A stretch of DNA of 64,000 bases from Falsirhodobacter xinxiangensis (GCF_004959935.1 NZ_SMYN01000008.1:93073-157072), one strand, 5' to 3'. Shown: positions 42,692 through 52,027, numbered from the stretch's first letter. Notes: generated by a model not told the origin, from the sequence alone. A program made the numbers and translations.

Positions 42692-44197
42692 TTACTCGGT
42701 GGCCATCTTGCCGCGCATCTTTGCCAGCAGGTCCGAAATCGGCCCCCACAGCAGCAGCGTCAGCGCAAGCACGATCAGGGTGGACACGAGGCCATTGGCG
42801 GCAAACACCCCGACATCGCCGCCGGACCCCAGCATCGCCATGCGGAACGCCTCCTCGGCCCGGTCGCCAAGGACCAGCGCCAGAACCATCGGCGCCAGCG
42901 GGTAGTCCAGCTTCTTGAACACGTATCCCACGATGCCGAAGCCCAGCATCAGCCAGATGTCGAAGATGGAATTGGCGATGGTATAGGCCCCGATGGCGCA
43001 GACCATCAGGATCAGCGGCGCGACCATGCCGAAGGGCACGCGCATGATCGCGGCGAACAGCGGCACCGTCAGAAGCACGATGATCAGCCCCGCAAGGTTG
43101 CCCAGATACATCGACGCGATCAGGCCCCACACGAAATCCTTCTGTTCGACGAACAAAAGCGGCCCCGGTTGCAGCCCCCAGATCATCAGCCCGCCCAGCA
43201 GCACCGCGGCCGTGGCCGATCCCGGAATGCCCAAGGACAGCATCGGCAGCAGCGCCGAGGTGCCCGCCGCATGGGCCGCCGTTTCGGGGGCCAGCACGCC
43301 CTCCATCTCGCCCTTGCCGAAGTTGCGGCCGTTGCGGGAAAACCGGCGCGCCAGGCCGTAGCCCATGAAGGACGCGGCGATCGCCCCGCCCGGCGTCACG
43401 CCCATCCACATCCCCACAGCGCAAGAGCGCACCAGCGTCACGAAATGGCGCGGCATCTGCGCCCATGTCTTCAGCACCACGGTCATCTGGATGCGGGCGT
43501 TCTTGCCCTTGAACTCCAGCCCCTCCTCGACCGTCATCAGGATTTCCGACACGCCGAACAGCCCGATCACGACGACAAGGAAGTCGAAGCCGCGCATCAG
43601 CTCTCCGCTGCCCCAGGTCATCCGCATGTCGCCCGAGATGGAGTCCATCCCGACCGCCGCCAGCAGAAACCCGATGCAAAGCGAGATGCCGATCTTGCCC
43701 CGGTTTTCCCGCCCCATGCCGATGAAGGAACAGAAGGTCAAAAGGTAAACCGCGAAGAATTCAGCCGGGCCGAAGCGCAGCGCGAAACTGGCGACCAGCG
43801 GCGCGACCAGCGTGATCAGCAGCACGCCGCAGATCGCCCCGATGAAGGATGCGGAGAAAGCCGCGGTCAGCGCCTCGCCCGCGCGGCCCTGCTGGGCCAT
43901 GGGGTATCCGTCGAAGGTGGTCGCGACGGACCACGCCTCGCCCGGGATGTTGAACAGGATCGACGTGATCGCCCCGCCGAACAGCGCCCCCCAGTAGATC
44001 GAGGAGAGAAGGATGATCGCCGATGTCGGGTCCATCCCGAAGGTCAGCGGCAGAAGGATCGCAACCCCGTTCGGACCGCCCAAGCCCGGCAGCACCCCCA
44101 CGACGATGCCCAGGAGCACGCCAAGGATCATGTAAAGGATGTTGTGCATCGACAGGGCAAGTTCGAACCCCTGCATCAGTGCCTGAAAGTTTTCCAT
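42692..44197 (-). CDS. tctA: Tripartite tricarboxylate transporter large permease
   Basis: 501 residues with about eleven helices. TctA motifs: GVLPGLGGPNGVAILLPLTFG near residue 40, SSIYWGALFGGAITSILFNIPGE, and GVTPGGAIAASFMGYGLARR. Main channel of the solute:cation symporter. Starts 9 bases after the tctB stop. Confidence 0.94.
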   Translation of the reverse strand: MENFQALMQGFELALSMHNILYMILGVLLGIVVGVLPGLGGPNGVAILLPLTFGMDPTSAIILLSSIYWGALFGGAITSILFNIPGEAWSVATTFDGYPMAQQGRAGEALTAAFSASFIGAICGVLLITLVAPLVASFALRFGPAEFFAVYLLTFCSFIGMGRENRGKIGISLCIGFLLAAVGMDSISGDMRMTWGSGELMRGFDFLVVVIGLFGVSEILMTVEEGLEFKGKNARIQMTVVLKTWAQMPRHFVTLVRSCAVGMWMGVTPGGAIAASFMGYGLARRFSRNGRNFGKGEMEGVLAPETAAHAAGTSALLPMLSLGIPGSATAAVLLGGLMIWGLQPGPLLFVEQKDFVWGLIASMYLGNLAGLIIVLLTVPLFAAIMRVPFGMVAPLILMVCAIGAYTIANSIFDIWLMLGFGIVGYVFKKLDYPLAPMVLALVLGDRAEEAFRMAMLGSGGDVGVFAANGLVSTLIVLALTLLLWGPISDLLAKMRGKMATE

Positions 44198-44206
44198 GAT
44201 CCCCCC

Positions 44207-44761
44207 TCAATACCCGAGGGCGGTTTCAAGCGGCCCTTTCGGAAGCGGCACCTGAAACTGCAATTCGAACACCCAGAAGGCCAGCAGCGGCAGCAGGATC
44301 GCGGTGGCCAGAACCGTGACCCACCGCGACCCGCCGACGATCATCATGAACCCCGCGATGAACAGCGCCGAGGCGACATAGATGCCCAAGGGCGCGATCA
44401 GCGCGACATAGACGGCCAGCGGCACCAGCACCCGCACCACCTGCAAAAGCTGCGGCACGGTCACGAACACCTCGTCCGAGGGGCGGCGGATGGCCTGCAC
44501 CAGCACCAGCACCGACAGCGCAAGGAAGATCCAGCCGACACGGGACGGGAAATATCCGCTTTCCGGCCCCAGCCCTTCGGACCATCCCGCCCCGATGCCA
44601 TAGCTGTCCACCAGCACCATCGCGCCCAGAACGACCAGAACCCCCGAGATGCAGATTTCCATCGTGCGGCGCGAAATTCCGGGAACGTCCGCTTCGGGGT
44701 CCAGTTCGGCGGGCCGGACGACCGCCTCGTCGAAGTCTTCGTTGCTGTCCATTGCCGTCAT
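44207..44761 (-). CDS. tctB: Tripartite tricarboxylate transporter small permease
   Basis: 184 residues with four hydrophobic segments after an acidic N-terminus (MEICISGVLVVLGAMVLVDSYGIG, FPSRVGWIFLALSVLVLVQAI and two later ones). The phrase SGYFPSRVGW is typical of TctB. GGAGGATGAG precedes ATG 44761. Confidence 0.9.
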   Translation of the reverse strand: MTAMDSNEDFDEAVVRPAELDPEADVPGISRRTMEICISGVLVVLGAMVLVDSYGIGAGWSEGLGPESGYFPSRVGWIFLALSVLVLVQAIRRPSDEVFVTVPQLLQVVRVLVPLAVYVALIAPLGIYVASALFIAGFMMIVGGSRWVTVLATAILLPLLAFWVFELQFQVPLPKGPLETALGY

Positions 44762-44818
44762 CTCATCCTCCCGGCCCGGCGATCCGGGTCGTTCTTGCGG
44801 CCATCGGGGAAAGGTCGG

Positions 44819-45799
44819 TTACTGGACGAGGAAGCCCGCGTCGCTCAGCATGGCGCGGTGCTTTTCTTCCTCGCCCTGAAGATAGGTCACGAAATCCTCG
44901 CCCGCCCGGAATTCCGGCAGCAGCGCGCTGCGTTCGAGGTATTCCTTCCATTCGTCGGTTTCCGAAACCTTGGTGAACAGATCGACGTAATAGGCCTGCT
45001 GTTCCGGCGTCACGCCGCCCGGCAGGAAGATGCCGCGCAGCATCTGGTATTGAACGTCCAGACCCTGCGAGGCGCAGGTCGGAATGTCGTGCCAGCTTTC
45101 ATCCTCGGTCACCTTTTCGGTGTAAGGCAGGGCTTCGGCGGAAAAGACGCAAAGCGGACGGGTCGCGCCGCCGCGCCAGTTCGCGACCTCCTCGGCGGGG
45201 TTGTTGGTGGTGGCGTCCAGATGCTGGCCCGCAAGCTGGGTCGACGCCTGCCCGCCCCCGGTATGCGGGATATAGATCGTGTTGATCCCGGCGGCCTTGT
45301 TCACGCCCAGCGCGATCAGCTGATCCTCGCGTTTGGACCCGGTGCCGCCAACCTTCAGCGGCGCGCCCGAAGCCTTGGCCGCCTCCACGAAATCCTGCGC
45401 GGATTGATAGGGCGCCCCCGCGTTGACCCAAAGCGCGAAGGCATCCTCGGCCAGCATCGCGACGGGGGTGTAATCCGTCCATGCCAGATCCAGCTTGGTC
45501 GTCATCGGCGTCAGAAACACCCCGGTCGAGGTGGTCAGCAGCTTCTGCGGATCGCCGGCCGAGCTTTTGATGTCCATCATCGCCTCGGCCCCTGCGGCGG
45601 CGGGCTTGTTGACGACGACGATGGGCGCCTTGGTGAAACTGTTCTTCTGGATGATGCCCTGGATGGTCCGTGCCATCTGGTCCGATGCGCCGCCGGGGCT
45701 GAACGGGACCACGATCTCGATCGGTCGTGTCGGTTCCCACGCCATGACGGGGCCGATACCCGACGCCAAGGCAACCAGCGCGATTGCAGGTCTGAACAT
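44819..45799 (-). CDS. tctC: Tripartite tricarboxylate transporter substrate-binding protein
   Basis: 326 residues; GGGAGCAGC precedes ATG 45799. The signal peptide ends near VMAWEP. TctC/Bug fold: RPIEIVVPFSPGGASDQMARTI near the N-terminus, VVVNKPAAAGAEAM, and KVGGTGSKREDQL. The ligand is probably an organic acid. The C-B-A order ahead of the FAD oxidase is intact. A TTGAATGCAA element lies upstream. Confidence 0.92.
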   Translation of the reverse strand: MFRPAIALVALASGIGPVMAWEPTRPIEIVVPFSPGGASDQMARTIQGIIQKNSFTKAPIVVVNKPAAAGAEAMMDIKSSAGDPQKLLTTSTGVFLTPMTTKLDLAWTDYTPVAMLAEDAFALWVNAGAPYQSAQDFVEAAKASGAPLKVGGTGSKREDQLIALGVNKAAGINTIYIPHTGGGQASTQLAGQHLDATTNNPAEEVANWRGGATRPLCVFSAEALPYTEKVTEDESWHDIPTCASQGLDVQYQMLRGIFLPGGVTPEQQAYYVDLFTKVSETDEWKEYLERSALLPEFRAGEDFVTYLQGEEEKHRAMLSDAGFLVQ

Positions 45800-45883
45800 G
45801 CTGCTCCCTCCTCCCAAAGGTGCTGCCGGCGGCTGCCTCCACTCATCCATCGGCATTAAAGACAGGTGTAGACCCTTTCAGGA

Positions 45884-45893
45884 TTGCATTCAA
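45884..45893 (-). promoter_or_regulatory. TTGAATGCAA element upstream of tctC
   Basis: TTGAATGCAA on the minus strand, about 85 bases before tctC. Related copies TTGAACGCAA (46693-46702) and TGAATGCAA (46705-46713) lie in the divergent region upstream of the same operon's regulator. Confidence 0.45.
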
Positions 45894-45896
45894 TAT

Positions 45897-46589
45897 TTAT
45901 GTGACAGTTACCTGCTTCTGCCGGGGTTCAGGCGCTTCGCCCGCCTCGATATTGCGCAGGACAGCCAGCTTCTTGCTGCGCAAGTGGTTGAACAATATCG
46001 TGGCAAGCTCCGCCCCGGCACGGCGGCGCAGCGCATCGAGGATCAGCTCATGCTCCCTCACCGCCGCACTCCACCGCTCGCCCCGATCATCAAGGTTGGC
46101 GGCAAAACGCACGCGCCGGATGCGGCCCATGACGGCATGGGCATTCGCGGCCAGCGCCTGATTCTGCGCCGCCATCAGGATGTGTTCATGGATCTGCTGG
46201 TTGCAGGCAAAGTAGCCATGCCGATTGCCGCGCAGGTAATGGCCATACATCTCGGTATGCAGCGCCTCGATGGCAGAAACCTCGGCATCCGTTATGTTTT
46301 CGCAGGCCAGACGCCCCGCCAGCGCCTCCAGCCCGCCCATCAGGTCGAACAATTCGCTGATGTCGCGCACGCTCAGTGCCTTCATGCGCGCGCCGCGATT
46401 CGGCAAAAGCTCCACCAGCCCCTCGGCAGCCAGCACCTTCAGCGCCTCGCGCAGCGGGGTGCGCGATATGCCGAACAGCTCGCACAGGTCCTTTTCGGGG
46501 ATTCGCGCCCCATCCGGCACGCCCCCTTCGACCAGATGATCGCGAAGACGCGTCAGGATTTCCCCATGCAGGGTCGCCGGGCGATCCAT
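45897..46589 (-). CDS. GntR-family (FCD) regulator of the tct operon
   Basis: 230 residues; GGAGGGATAGAC precedes the ATG. Winged helix at about 8-75 (FGISRTPLREALKVLAAEGLVELLPNRGARM), then an FCD domain with CNQQIHEHILMAAQNQALAA and VREHELILDALRRR. It is the first gene of the gntR-tctCBA-oxidase direction and divergent from an aminotransferase, so it probably controls both. Confidence 0.87.
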   Translation of the reverse strand: MDRPATLHGEILTRLRDHLVEGGVPDGARIPEKDLCELFGISRTPLREALKVLAAEGLVELLPNRGARMKALSVRDISELFDLMGGLEALAGRLACENITDAEVSAIEALHTEMYGHYLRGNRHGYFACNQQIHEHILMAAQNQALAANAHAVMGRIRRVRFAANLDDRGERWSAAVREHELILDALRRRAGAELATILFNHLRSKKLAVLRNIEAGEAPEPRQKQVTVT

Positions 46590-46692
46590 GTCTATCCCTC
46601 CAGAATTCATCATCAATATAGCCGGTTTCGCGCCGGCAGGGGAAGCCACAATCCCCTCTTTGAATACATGATCGAAACCAAATCGCTTGCTA

Positions 46693-46713
46693 TTGAACGC
46701 AAAGTGAATGCAA
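46693..46713. promoter_or_regulatory. Tandem TTGAAYGCAA elements in the gntR/aminotransferase region
   Basis: TTGAACGCAA (46693-46702) is followed at 46705-46713 by TGAATGCAA, about 12 bases apart, roughly one helical turn. They share sequence with the site before tctC. Candidate operators for the adjacent GntR protein. Confidence 0.45.
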
Positions 46714-46760
46714 AATGACCCTTGATCGGCCGGAGGAGCGGCCTTGAGAGGGAGGATACC

Positions 46761-47948
46761 ATGACCACAGGCCGCCATTTCCTGCAAATCCCGGGGCCGA
46801 GCCCGGTGCCGGAACGGATCATGCGCGCGATGGACATGCCGGTTCTGGACCATCGCGGGCCGGAGTTCCAGAAACTGGGGCAAGAGGTGCTGGAAGGCTG
46901 CAAGGCCGTGTTCCAGACCTCCGGCCCCGTCGTCATCTACCCTTCCTCCGGCACCGGCGCGTGGGAGGCGGCCATCGTCAACACCCTCTCGCAAGGCGAC
47001 AAGGTGCTGATGGTCGAAACCGGGCATTTCGCGACATTGTGGAACAACATGGCGCGCAGGCTGGGCCTGAACGTCGAATTCGTCCCGGGCACATGGCGGC
47101 GCGGCGTCGATCCCGCCACCATCGAGGCGCGACTGCGCGAAGACAAGGCGCACGAGATCAAGGCCGTCGCGGTCGTGCATAACGAAACCTCGACCGGGGT
47201 GACCAGCCGCATCGCCGAGATTCGCCGCGCCATCGACGCCGCCGGCCACCCGGCGCTTCTGCTGGTGGATACGATCTCGTCGCTGGGGTCCGCCGATTAC
47301 CGGCACGAGGAATGGGGCGTGGACGTCACGGTAAGCTGTTCGCAGAAGGGGCTTATGCTGCCGCCCGGCCTTGGCTTCACCGCCATTTCCGACAAGGCGC
47401 TGGCGGCGTCCAAGGCGGGCGGGATGCCCCGCTCCTATTGGGATTGGGAGGAGATGCTGAAGCCCAACGCCACCGGCTTCTTCCCCTATACCCCCGCGAC
47501 GACGCTGCTTTACGGTCTGCGCGAGGCCATCGCCATGCTGCTGGAGGAAGGTCTGCCGCAGGTCTTCGCCCGCCACCAGCGCCTTGCCCTCGCCACCCGC
47601 GCCGCCGTTCAGGGCTGGGGGCTGGAGATTCTGTGTCAGGAGCCGAAGGAATATTCCCCCATCCTGACCACGGTGCTGATGCCCGACGGCCATGACGCCG
47701 ACGCCTTCCGCAAGATGGTGCTGGAAAACTTCAACATGTCGCTGGGCGCGGGTCTGTCGAAACTGGCGGGCAAGGTGTTCCGCATCGGCCACTTGGGCGA
47801 AACGAACGAGTTGACCCTGATGGGCGCGCTGTCGGGGGTGGAGATGGGGCTGGCCCTTGCGGGCGTGCCGCACCAGTCGGGCGGTGCGGCCGCGGCCATG
47901 CGCGTGCTGGCCGACGCCAAGGAGGAAACGAAGGCCCGCGCCGCCTAA
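46761..47948 (+). CDS. Class V aminotransferase, glyoxylate type (SGAT/BhcA-like)
   Basis: 395 residues; GGAGG is 6 bases before the ATG. PLP fold type I class V with FLQIPGPSPVPERIMRAM at the N-terminus, SSGTGAWEA, VHNETSTGV, LLVDTISSLGS and the PLP lysine in CSQKGLMLPPG (about residue 196). It matches alanine/serine:glyoxylate aminotransferases and also L-aspartate:glyoxylate aminotransferase BhcA of the beta-hydroxyaspartate cycle; the other bhc genes are not here. Amino donor undetermined; glyoxylate as acceptor is likely. Its 3' end overlaps the convergent permease by 4 bases. Confidence 0.88.
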   Translation: MTTGRHFLQIPGPSPVPERIMRAMDMPVLDHRGPEFQKLGQEVLEGCKAVFQTSGPVVIYPSSGTGAWEAAIVNTLSQGDKVLMVETGHFATLWNNMARRLGLNVEFVPGTWRRGVDPATIEARLREDKAHEIKAVAVVHNETSTGVTSRIAEIRRAIDAAGHPALLLVDTISSLGSADYRHEEWGVDVTVSCSQKGLMLPPGLGFTAISDKALAASKAGGMPRSYWDWEEMLKPNATGFFPYTPATTLLYGLREAIAMLLEEGLPQVFARHQRLALATRAAVQGWGLEILCQEPKEYSPILTTVLMPDGHDADAFRKMVLENFNMSLGAGLSKLAGKVFRIGHLGETNELTLMGALSGVEMGLALAGVPHQSGGAAAAMRVLADAKEETKARAA

Positions 47949-48715
47949 CGCGCGCGCCGCCGGATTTCCCAGATGATCGCGCCGATCACCGCCGCCGCGA
48001 TCATCACCAGTGCCAGCGCGTTCACCGCCGGGGTCAGACCCGTCCGCACCTTGGTCGCGATGAACACGGTCAGGGGCGTTTCGAACCCGCGCACGAACAG
48101 GGTCGTGTTGTAGTTCTCGATGCTCTGCAGCACGGCCAGCCCCCCTGCCGCGACCAGCGCGGGCCGCAGGAAGGGCAGCAGCACCCGGCGGAACACCATC
48201 CCGCGCGAGGCGCCAAGGCCCAGCGCCGCCTCCTCTTGCGTGCGGTCGAACCGTTGCAGCCGCGCGATCACCATCAGCATGACATAGCAGCTGATGAAGC
48301 TGACCTGCGCCACGACGATCAGCGCAAGGCCGCCCCCGACCCCCACCTGCCGCCACAGGATCAGCGTCGCGATCCCGATCACCACCCCCGGCGTCAGCAA
48401 GGGCGAGACCATGACCGCATAGGCGAAACTGCGTGCCCGCGCATGAAGCGAGGTCAGCACCAGCGCCGCCGCCGTGCCGATGGGCAGCGCCACCACGACC
48501 ACCGCCACCGCAATGATCGCCGAGGTCCACAGCGCGTGCCACATCGCGGCATCGGCCCACATCGCGCGGAACCAATCCAGCGTCGTGCCCTGCCACGGGA
48601 TCACGGTGGGAAAGCGGCTGGTGTTGAACGCCGCCGCCCCCATCACCAGCAAGGGCGCGAACATGAACACCGCGAAACAGGCGAGGTAGAAGATGAAAAA
48701 CGCGCGCTGGATCAT
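47945..48715 (-). CDS. Polyamine-type ABC permease, second subunit
   Basis: 256 residues with six helices. The EAA loop EEAALGLGASRGMVFRRVLLP is at about 165. Family PotC. ATG overlaps the stop of the first permease (ATGA). Last gene of the operon; its end meets the aminotransferase end. Confidence 0.88.
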   Translation of the reverse strand: MIQRAFFIFYLACFAVFMFAPLLVMGAAAFNTSRFPTVIPWQGTTLDWFRAMWADAAMWHALWTSAIIAVAVVVVALPIGTAAALVLTSLHARARSFAYAVMVSPLLTPGVVIGIATLILWRQVGVGGGLALIVVAQVSFISCYVMLMVIARLQRFDRTQEEAALGLGASRGMVFRRVLLPFLRPALVAAGGLAVLQSIENYNTTLFVRGFETPLTVFIATKVRTGLTPAVNALALVMIAAAVIGAIIWEIRRRAR

Positions 48716-49593
48716 TTCGCCACATCCGCCAGATTGACGCGGAACAGCCGCAAGGTGATCAGCACCACCGCCAGACACAGCACCAGCAGCACCAGCGCAT
48801 AGGCCGCGCCCCGGTTCCAGTCCCCGCCTTCGAAGAACCAGTTATAGATCACCTCGGTGAACCATCGGCTTCCGGGCGATCCCAGCAGCGCGGGCGCGAC
48901 ATAGGACCCCGCCGCCAGCATGAAGGTGAAGACGCAGCCCGTCGCGATCCCGGCCTTGGCATGCGGGATCACCACCCGCCAGTGGATGCGCCACGGCTTC
49001 GCGCCCAGATCGCGTGCTGCGTCGATCTGCGCTTTCTCAAGGCTTTCGATGGCGTTGTAGATCGGCAGCAGCATGAACAGGATATAGGCATAGACCATCC
49101 CCGCCAGCACGCCGCCATCGCCCTGCCACCGGATCGGCCGGTCGATCATCCCCGCCCATTGCAGCACCGCGTTCAGCGGCCCCCGAAAGGCCAGCAGGAT
49201 GAACCATGCCAGCGTCCGCAGCACCTCGTTGATGAAGAACGGGATGATCAGCAGCAAAAGCGCGATGCCAAGCTGCCGGGGCGTCGCGTTCTGCGCCAGC
49301 CAATAGGCGATGGGATAGCAGACAACCAGCGTGACCGCCGCCACCAGCGCGCTTGCCCAGACGGTCTTGAAGAAGATCGCGCGGTGCGTCGCCTCGTTCG
49401 CCAGATACATGATGTTGTCCAGCGACCGGACGTCCCGAGGCCCGCCCAGTTCGGCGGGCGGCAGGTTGGGCCGCAGCGCGTAATCCAGCATCATGATGTT
49501 CGGCGCGACGATCATCGCCGCGACCCACAGCAGCACCAGCGTCAGGAACACCGTCGCCAGCCCGCCGCCGAACCGGGTGTAAAGCTCACGCAT
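48712..49593 (-). CDS. Polyamine-type ABC permease, first subunit
   Basis: 293 residues with six helices; PotB/PotH type with the EAA loop IDAARDLGAKPWRIHWRVVIP. ATG 49593 gives an 8-base overlap with the ATPase gene and removes a short Trp-rich leader read from the upstream codon. Confidence 0.88.
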   Translation of the reverse strand: MRELYTRFGGGLATVFLTLVLLWVAAMIVAPNIMMLDYALRPNLPPAELGGPRDVRSLDNIMYLANEATHRAIFFKTVWASALVAAVTLVVCYPIAYWLAQNATPRQLGIALLLLIIPFFINEVLRTLAWFILLAFRGPLNAVLQWAGMIDRPIRWQGDGGVLAGMVYAYILFMLLPIYNAIESLEKAQIDAARDLGAKPWRIHWRVVIPHAKAGIATGCVFTFMLAAGSYVAPALLGSPGSRWFTEVIYNWFFEGGDWNRGAAYALVLLVLCLAVVLITLRLFRVNLADVAK

Positions 49594-50638
49594 CGGCCAG
49601 CACCACGGCATGTTCGGGGGCGAAGCCGAAGCTGGCCTCGGCCCCCGGCGCGGGGGCGCGGGCCAGATCGGTGCTGCCGACCGAAGCGGTCAGCGCGCTG
49701 CCATCCGGCAGGCGGCCATGGACCAGCGCGAAGGCGCCCTCGAAATCCACGCGGTCGATCTGCGCGGCCAGCGTGCCGCCGCCGGGGATCAGCGCCTCGG
49801 GACGGACGAACAGCGTCGCCCCCTGCCCGGCCTGTGCCGTCCCCCGCCCGCGCAGCGCACCCATCGGCGTGTCCAGCGTGACGATCCCGCCTTCGGAGGC
49901 CGTGACGCGACCCTTGATCGCATTCGTCTCGCCCACGAAACGGGCGACGAAGGGGGTGGCGGGGTTCTCATACAATTCGCGCGGGGTCGCCACTTGCTGC
50001 AAGACGCCCGCGCTCATCACCGCGACGCGGTCCGACATGGCAAGCGCCTCGGACTGGTCATGCGTGATATAGATGAAGGTGACGCCCGTGCGTTTCTGCA
50101 AGGCGCGCAGTTCCGCCCGCATGTGCTGGCGCAGTTTCAGATCCAGCGCCGACAGCGGTTCGTCCAGCAGCAGAACGCCCGGTTCCACCGCCAGCGCCCG
50201 CGCGATGGCCACGCGCTGCCGCTGTCCGCCCGACAACTCGCCCGGCATCCGGTCGCCGTAACCTTCCAGCGCGATCAGGCGCAGCAGATCGTCCGCCTTC
50301 TTGCGGCGCTCTGCCTTGCCGACGCCCCGCGCCTCCAGCCCGAAGGCGATGTTTTCCCAGACCGGCATCAGCGGGAACAGCGCCAGCGACTGGAAGATCA
50401 TCGCGGTCGGGCGCTGGTTCGGCCCGCGCCCCGCCATATCCTCGCCGCCGATCCGCACGGTTCCCTCGGTCGGGTGGATGAACCCCGCGATCATCCGCAG
50501 GATCGTCGTCTTGCCGCAGCCCGATGGCCCGAGGATCGAAAAGAACTCCCCCGGCTCGACCTTGAAATTCACGTCCGCGACCGCGCGGGTCGTGCCGAAC
50601 GTCATGCCGATGCCGGACAGTTCCACCGAATGCGACAT
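49586..50638 (-). CDS. Polyamine-type ABC transporter ATP-binding protein
   Basis: 350 residues. Walker A GPSGCGKTT (about 40), signature LSGGQRQRVA, Walker B VLLLDEPLSALD, switch THDQSEALAMSD, and a C-terminal TOBE domain (about 270-350). PotA/FbpC type. It follows the binding protein after a 46-base gap containing a GC-rich hairpin. Confidence 0.92.
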   Translation of the reverse strand: MSHSVELSGIGMTFGTTRAVADVNFKVEPGEFFSILGPSGCGKTTILRMIAGFIHPTEGTVRIGGEDMAGRGPNQRPTAMIFQSLALFPLMPVWENIAFGLEARGVGKAERRKKADDLLRLIALEGYGDRMPGELSGGQRQRVAIARALAVEPGVLLLDEPLSALDLKLRQHMRAELRALQKRTGVTFIYITHDQSEALAMSDRVAVMSAGVLQQVATPRELYENPATPFVARFVGETNAIKGRVTASEGGIVTLDTPMGALRGRGTAQAGQGATLFVRPEALIPGGGTLAAQIDRVDFEGAFALVHGRLPDGSALTASVGSTDLARAPAPGAEASFGFAPEHAVVLADA

Positions 50639-50656
50639 TCATCCCCCGTATGGTTG

Positions 50657-50677
50657 GGGGCGGGTCATCCCCGCCCC
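50657..50677 (-). other. GC-rich hairpin between binding-protein and ATPase genes
   Basis: GGGGCGGG (50657-50664) pairs with CCCGCCCC (50670-50677), loop of five. In this position hairpins often stabilise the upstream binding-protein message and lower downstream expression. Confidence 0.5.
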
Positions 50678-50684
50678 TGTCAGG

Positions 50685-51806
50685 TCAGGCCGAAAGAAAA
50701 CGGTCCTGATACTCGTTGCGCTTGGTGACATACCAGCTTTCCTGGATCGGCCACCACCAAAGTTTCTGAAGCGCATCATCGGGATAGGCGGCGGCAAAGA
50801 AGGCCTTCGCCTCGTCCGAGGTCAGCTCCGCCGACCCCACGGCGGTGGAGTTGATCGAGGTGGCGTTGGTATACATCGCCCCCGCTTCGGGCGTCAGGAA
50901 CCAGTTGATGAAGGCATAGGCCGCGTCGAGGTTCGCAGCCCCGGCCGGGATCGACAGACCCTCCATCCAAGCCAGCGCGCCTTCCTTCGGCGCGATGAAC
51001 CCGACCGGCAGCCCTTCGCGGGCCAGCGCGGCGGCGGTGGAATCCCACGTCTGGCCGACAGCCGCGCCGTTCACGCGGAACGCGCCCTGCGCCTCGTTCT
51101 CGTTGTTCCAGAACTGGATGATGTTGCCCTTGCGCGCGATGGCCTCGGCCACGATCACGTCGAAGATCTCGATCTGCGCTTCCGGCGTCTTGAACGCGTC
51201 CAGAAGCGGGCGCGGCAGCTTGCCCTCGGCCTCCAGCCACAAGCCAAGGCCAACAAGGCTGGAATGGGCGCGGACGGTGGCAAGGCCCGCAGACTGCTCG
51301 CCCCAGATGTCGCCATAGGAGGCGGTGCCATATTCCAGCGGCATCTGGTCCCGGTCGAAGGCCACGGCCTCGGTGCCCCAATCGGTCGGCACCTGGTAAC
51401 GCTTGCCATCCACGACCGCGCCAAGGTTGACCGAGTTTTCCCACGCGCTGGGCAGAACCTTGGCAACCTCGATCTTGCCTTCGTCCAGCGGCTGGATCAG
51501 CCCGTATTCGACATAGTTCGGAACCCGGTCCACCGTCGGCCAGATCAGGTCGAACCCGCCGCCATTGTTGGCACGAAGCTGGTTCAGCAATTCGTCATTG
51601 GTGCCATAGGGCGTGAAGTTCGGGGTGATCCCGGTCGCCTTCTGGAACGCGCCCAGAATCTCGTCGTTCAGATACCCCGCCCATGCGAAGATGTTCACCG
51701 TGCCGCCCTGCGCCATCGCGCGGCGGGCGATGAACGGGGCCGCCAGCGAAAGCCCTGCCGCCGCCGCGCCGCCTTTCAGCACTCCACGCCTGTTGAAGCC
51801 AGTCAT
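50685..51806 (-). CDS. Polyamine-type ABC substrate-binding protein, Tat-exported
   Basis: 373 residues. The twin-arginine signal NRRGVLKGGAAAAGLSLAAP ends near AMAQG. PotD/PotF-like fold: VNIFAWAGYLNDEILGAF, YGTNDELLNQLRAN, NYVEYGLIQPLDEGKI, DWGTEAVAFD, GLSIPAGAANLDAAYAFINW. Ligand could be a polyamine, opine or related amino compound; the nearby aminotransferase is compatible with an amino compound. First gene of the four-gene operon. Confidence 0.9.
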   Translation of the reverse strand: MTGFNRRGVLKGGAAAAGLSLAAPFIARRAMAQGGTVNIFAWAGYLNDEILGAFQKATGITPNFTPYGTNDELLNQLRANNGGGFDLIWPTVDRVPNYVEYGLIQPLDEGKIEVAKVLPSAWENSVNLGAVVDGKRYQVPTDWGTEAVAFDRDQMPLEYGTASYGDIWGEQSAGLATVRAHSSLVGLGLWLEAEGKLPRPLLDAFKTPEAQIEIFDVIVAEAIARKGNIIQFWNNENEAQGAFRVNGAAVGQTWDSTAAALAREGLPVGFIAPKEGALAWMEGLSIPAGAANLDAAYAFINWFLTPEAGAMYTNATSINSTAVGSAELTSDEAKAFFAAAYPDDALQKLWWWPIQESWYVTKRNEYQDRFLSA

Positions 51807-52027
51807 CCCGAATCTCCCTTCTTGGAACAAGCCTTGCCGATCCGCATGCGCGATGAACAAGACAATGATGTGACACCCGATCCATAGGCCAGCCTTGGGC
51901 AAAATCAACGCCCGATCAAGCCCGATCGCGTCGGCGGTCGCGGGCCGAAAAGACCGAATGACCCTTCCGCACGAGTGCAAAAGACTGTTACCGATTGGTC
52001 AACAAGCGGCGAGGAAGGCGAATTGCG

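Noticed and set aside
39843..42905. 1020-codon + strand frame over the FAD/FeS oxidase
   Set aside because: Antisense shadow; spans two genes that have intact catalytic motifs on the minus strand.
46761..47948. Full beta-hydroxyaspartate cycle locus
   Set aside because: Only the BhcA-like gene is present; no dehydratase, aldolase or iminosuccinate reductase genes are next to it.
46592..48725. N-terminal extension of the GntR frame through the aminotransferase region
   Set aside because: The long minus frame is a shadow of the aminotransferase; the real regulator starts at 46589 with a ribosome site.
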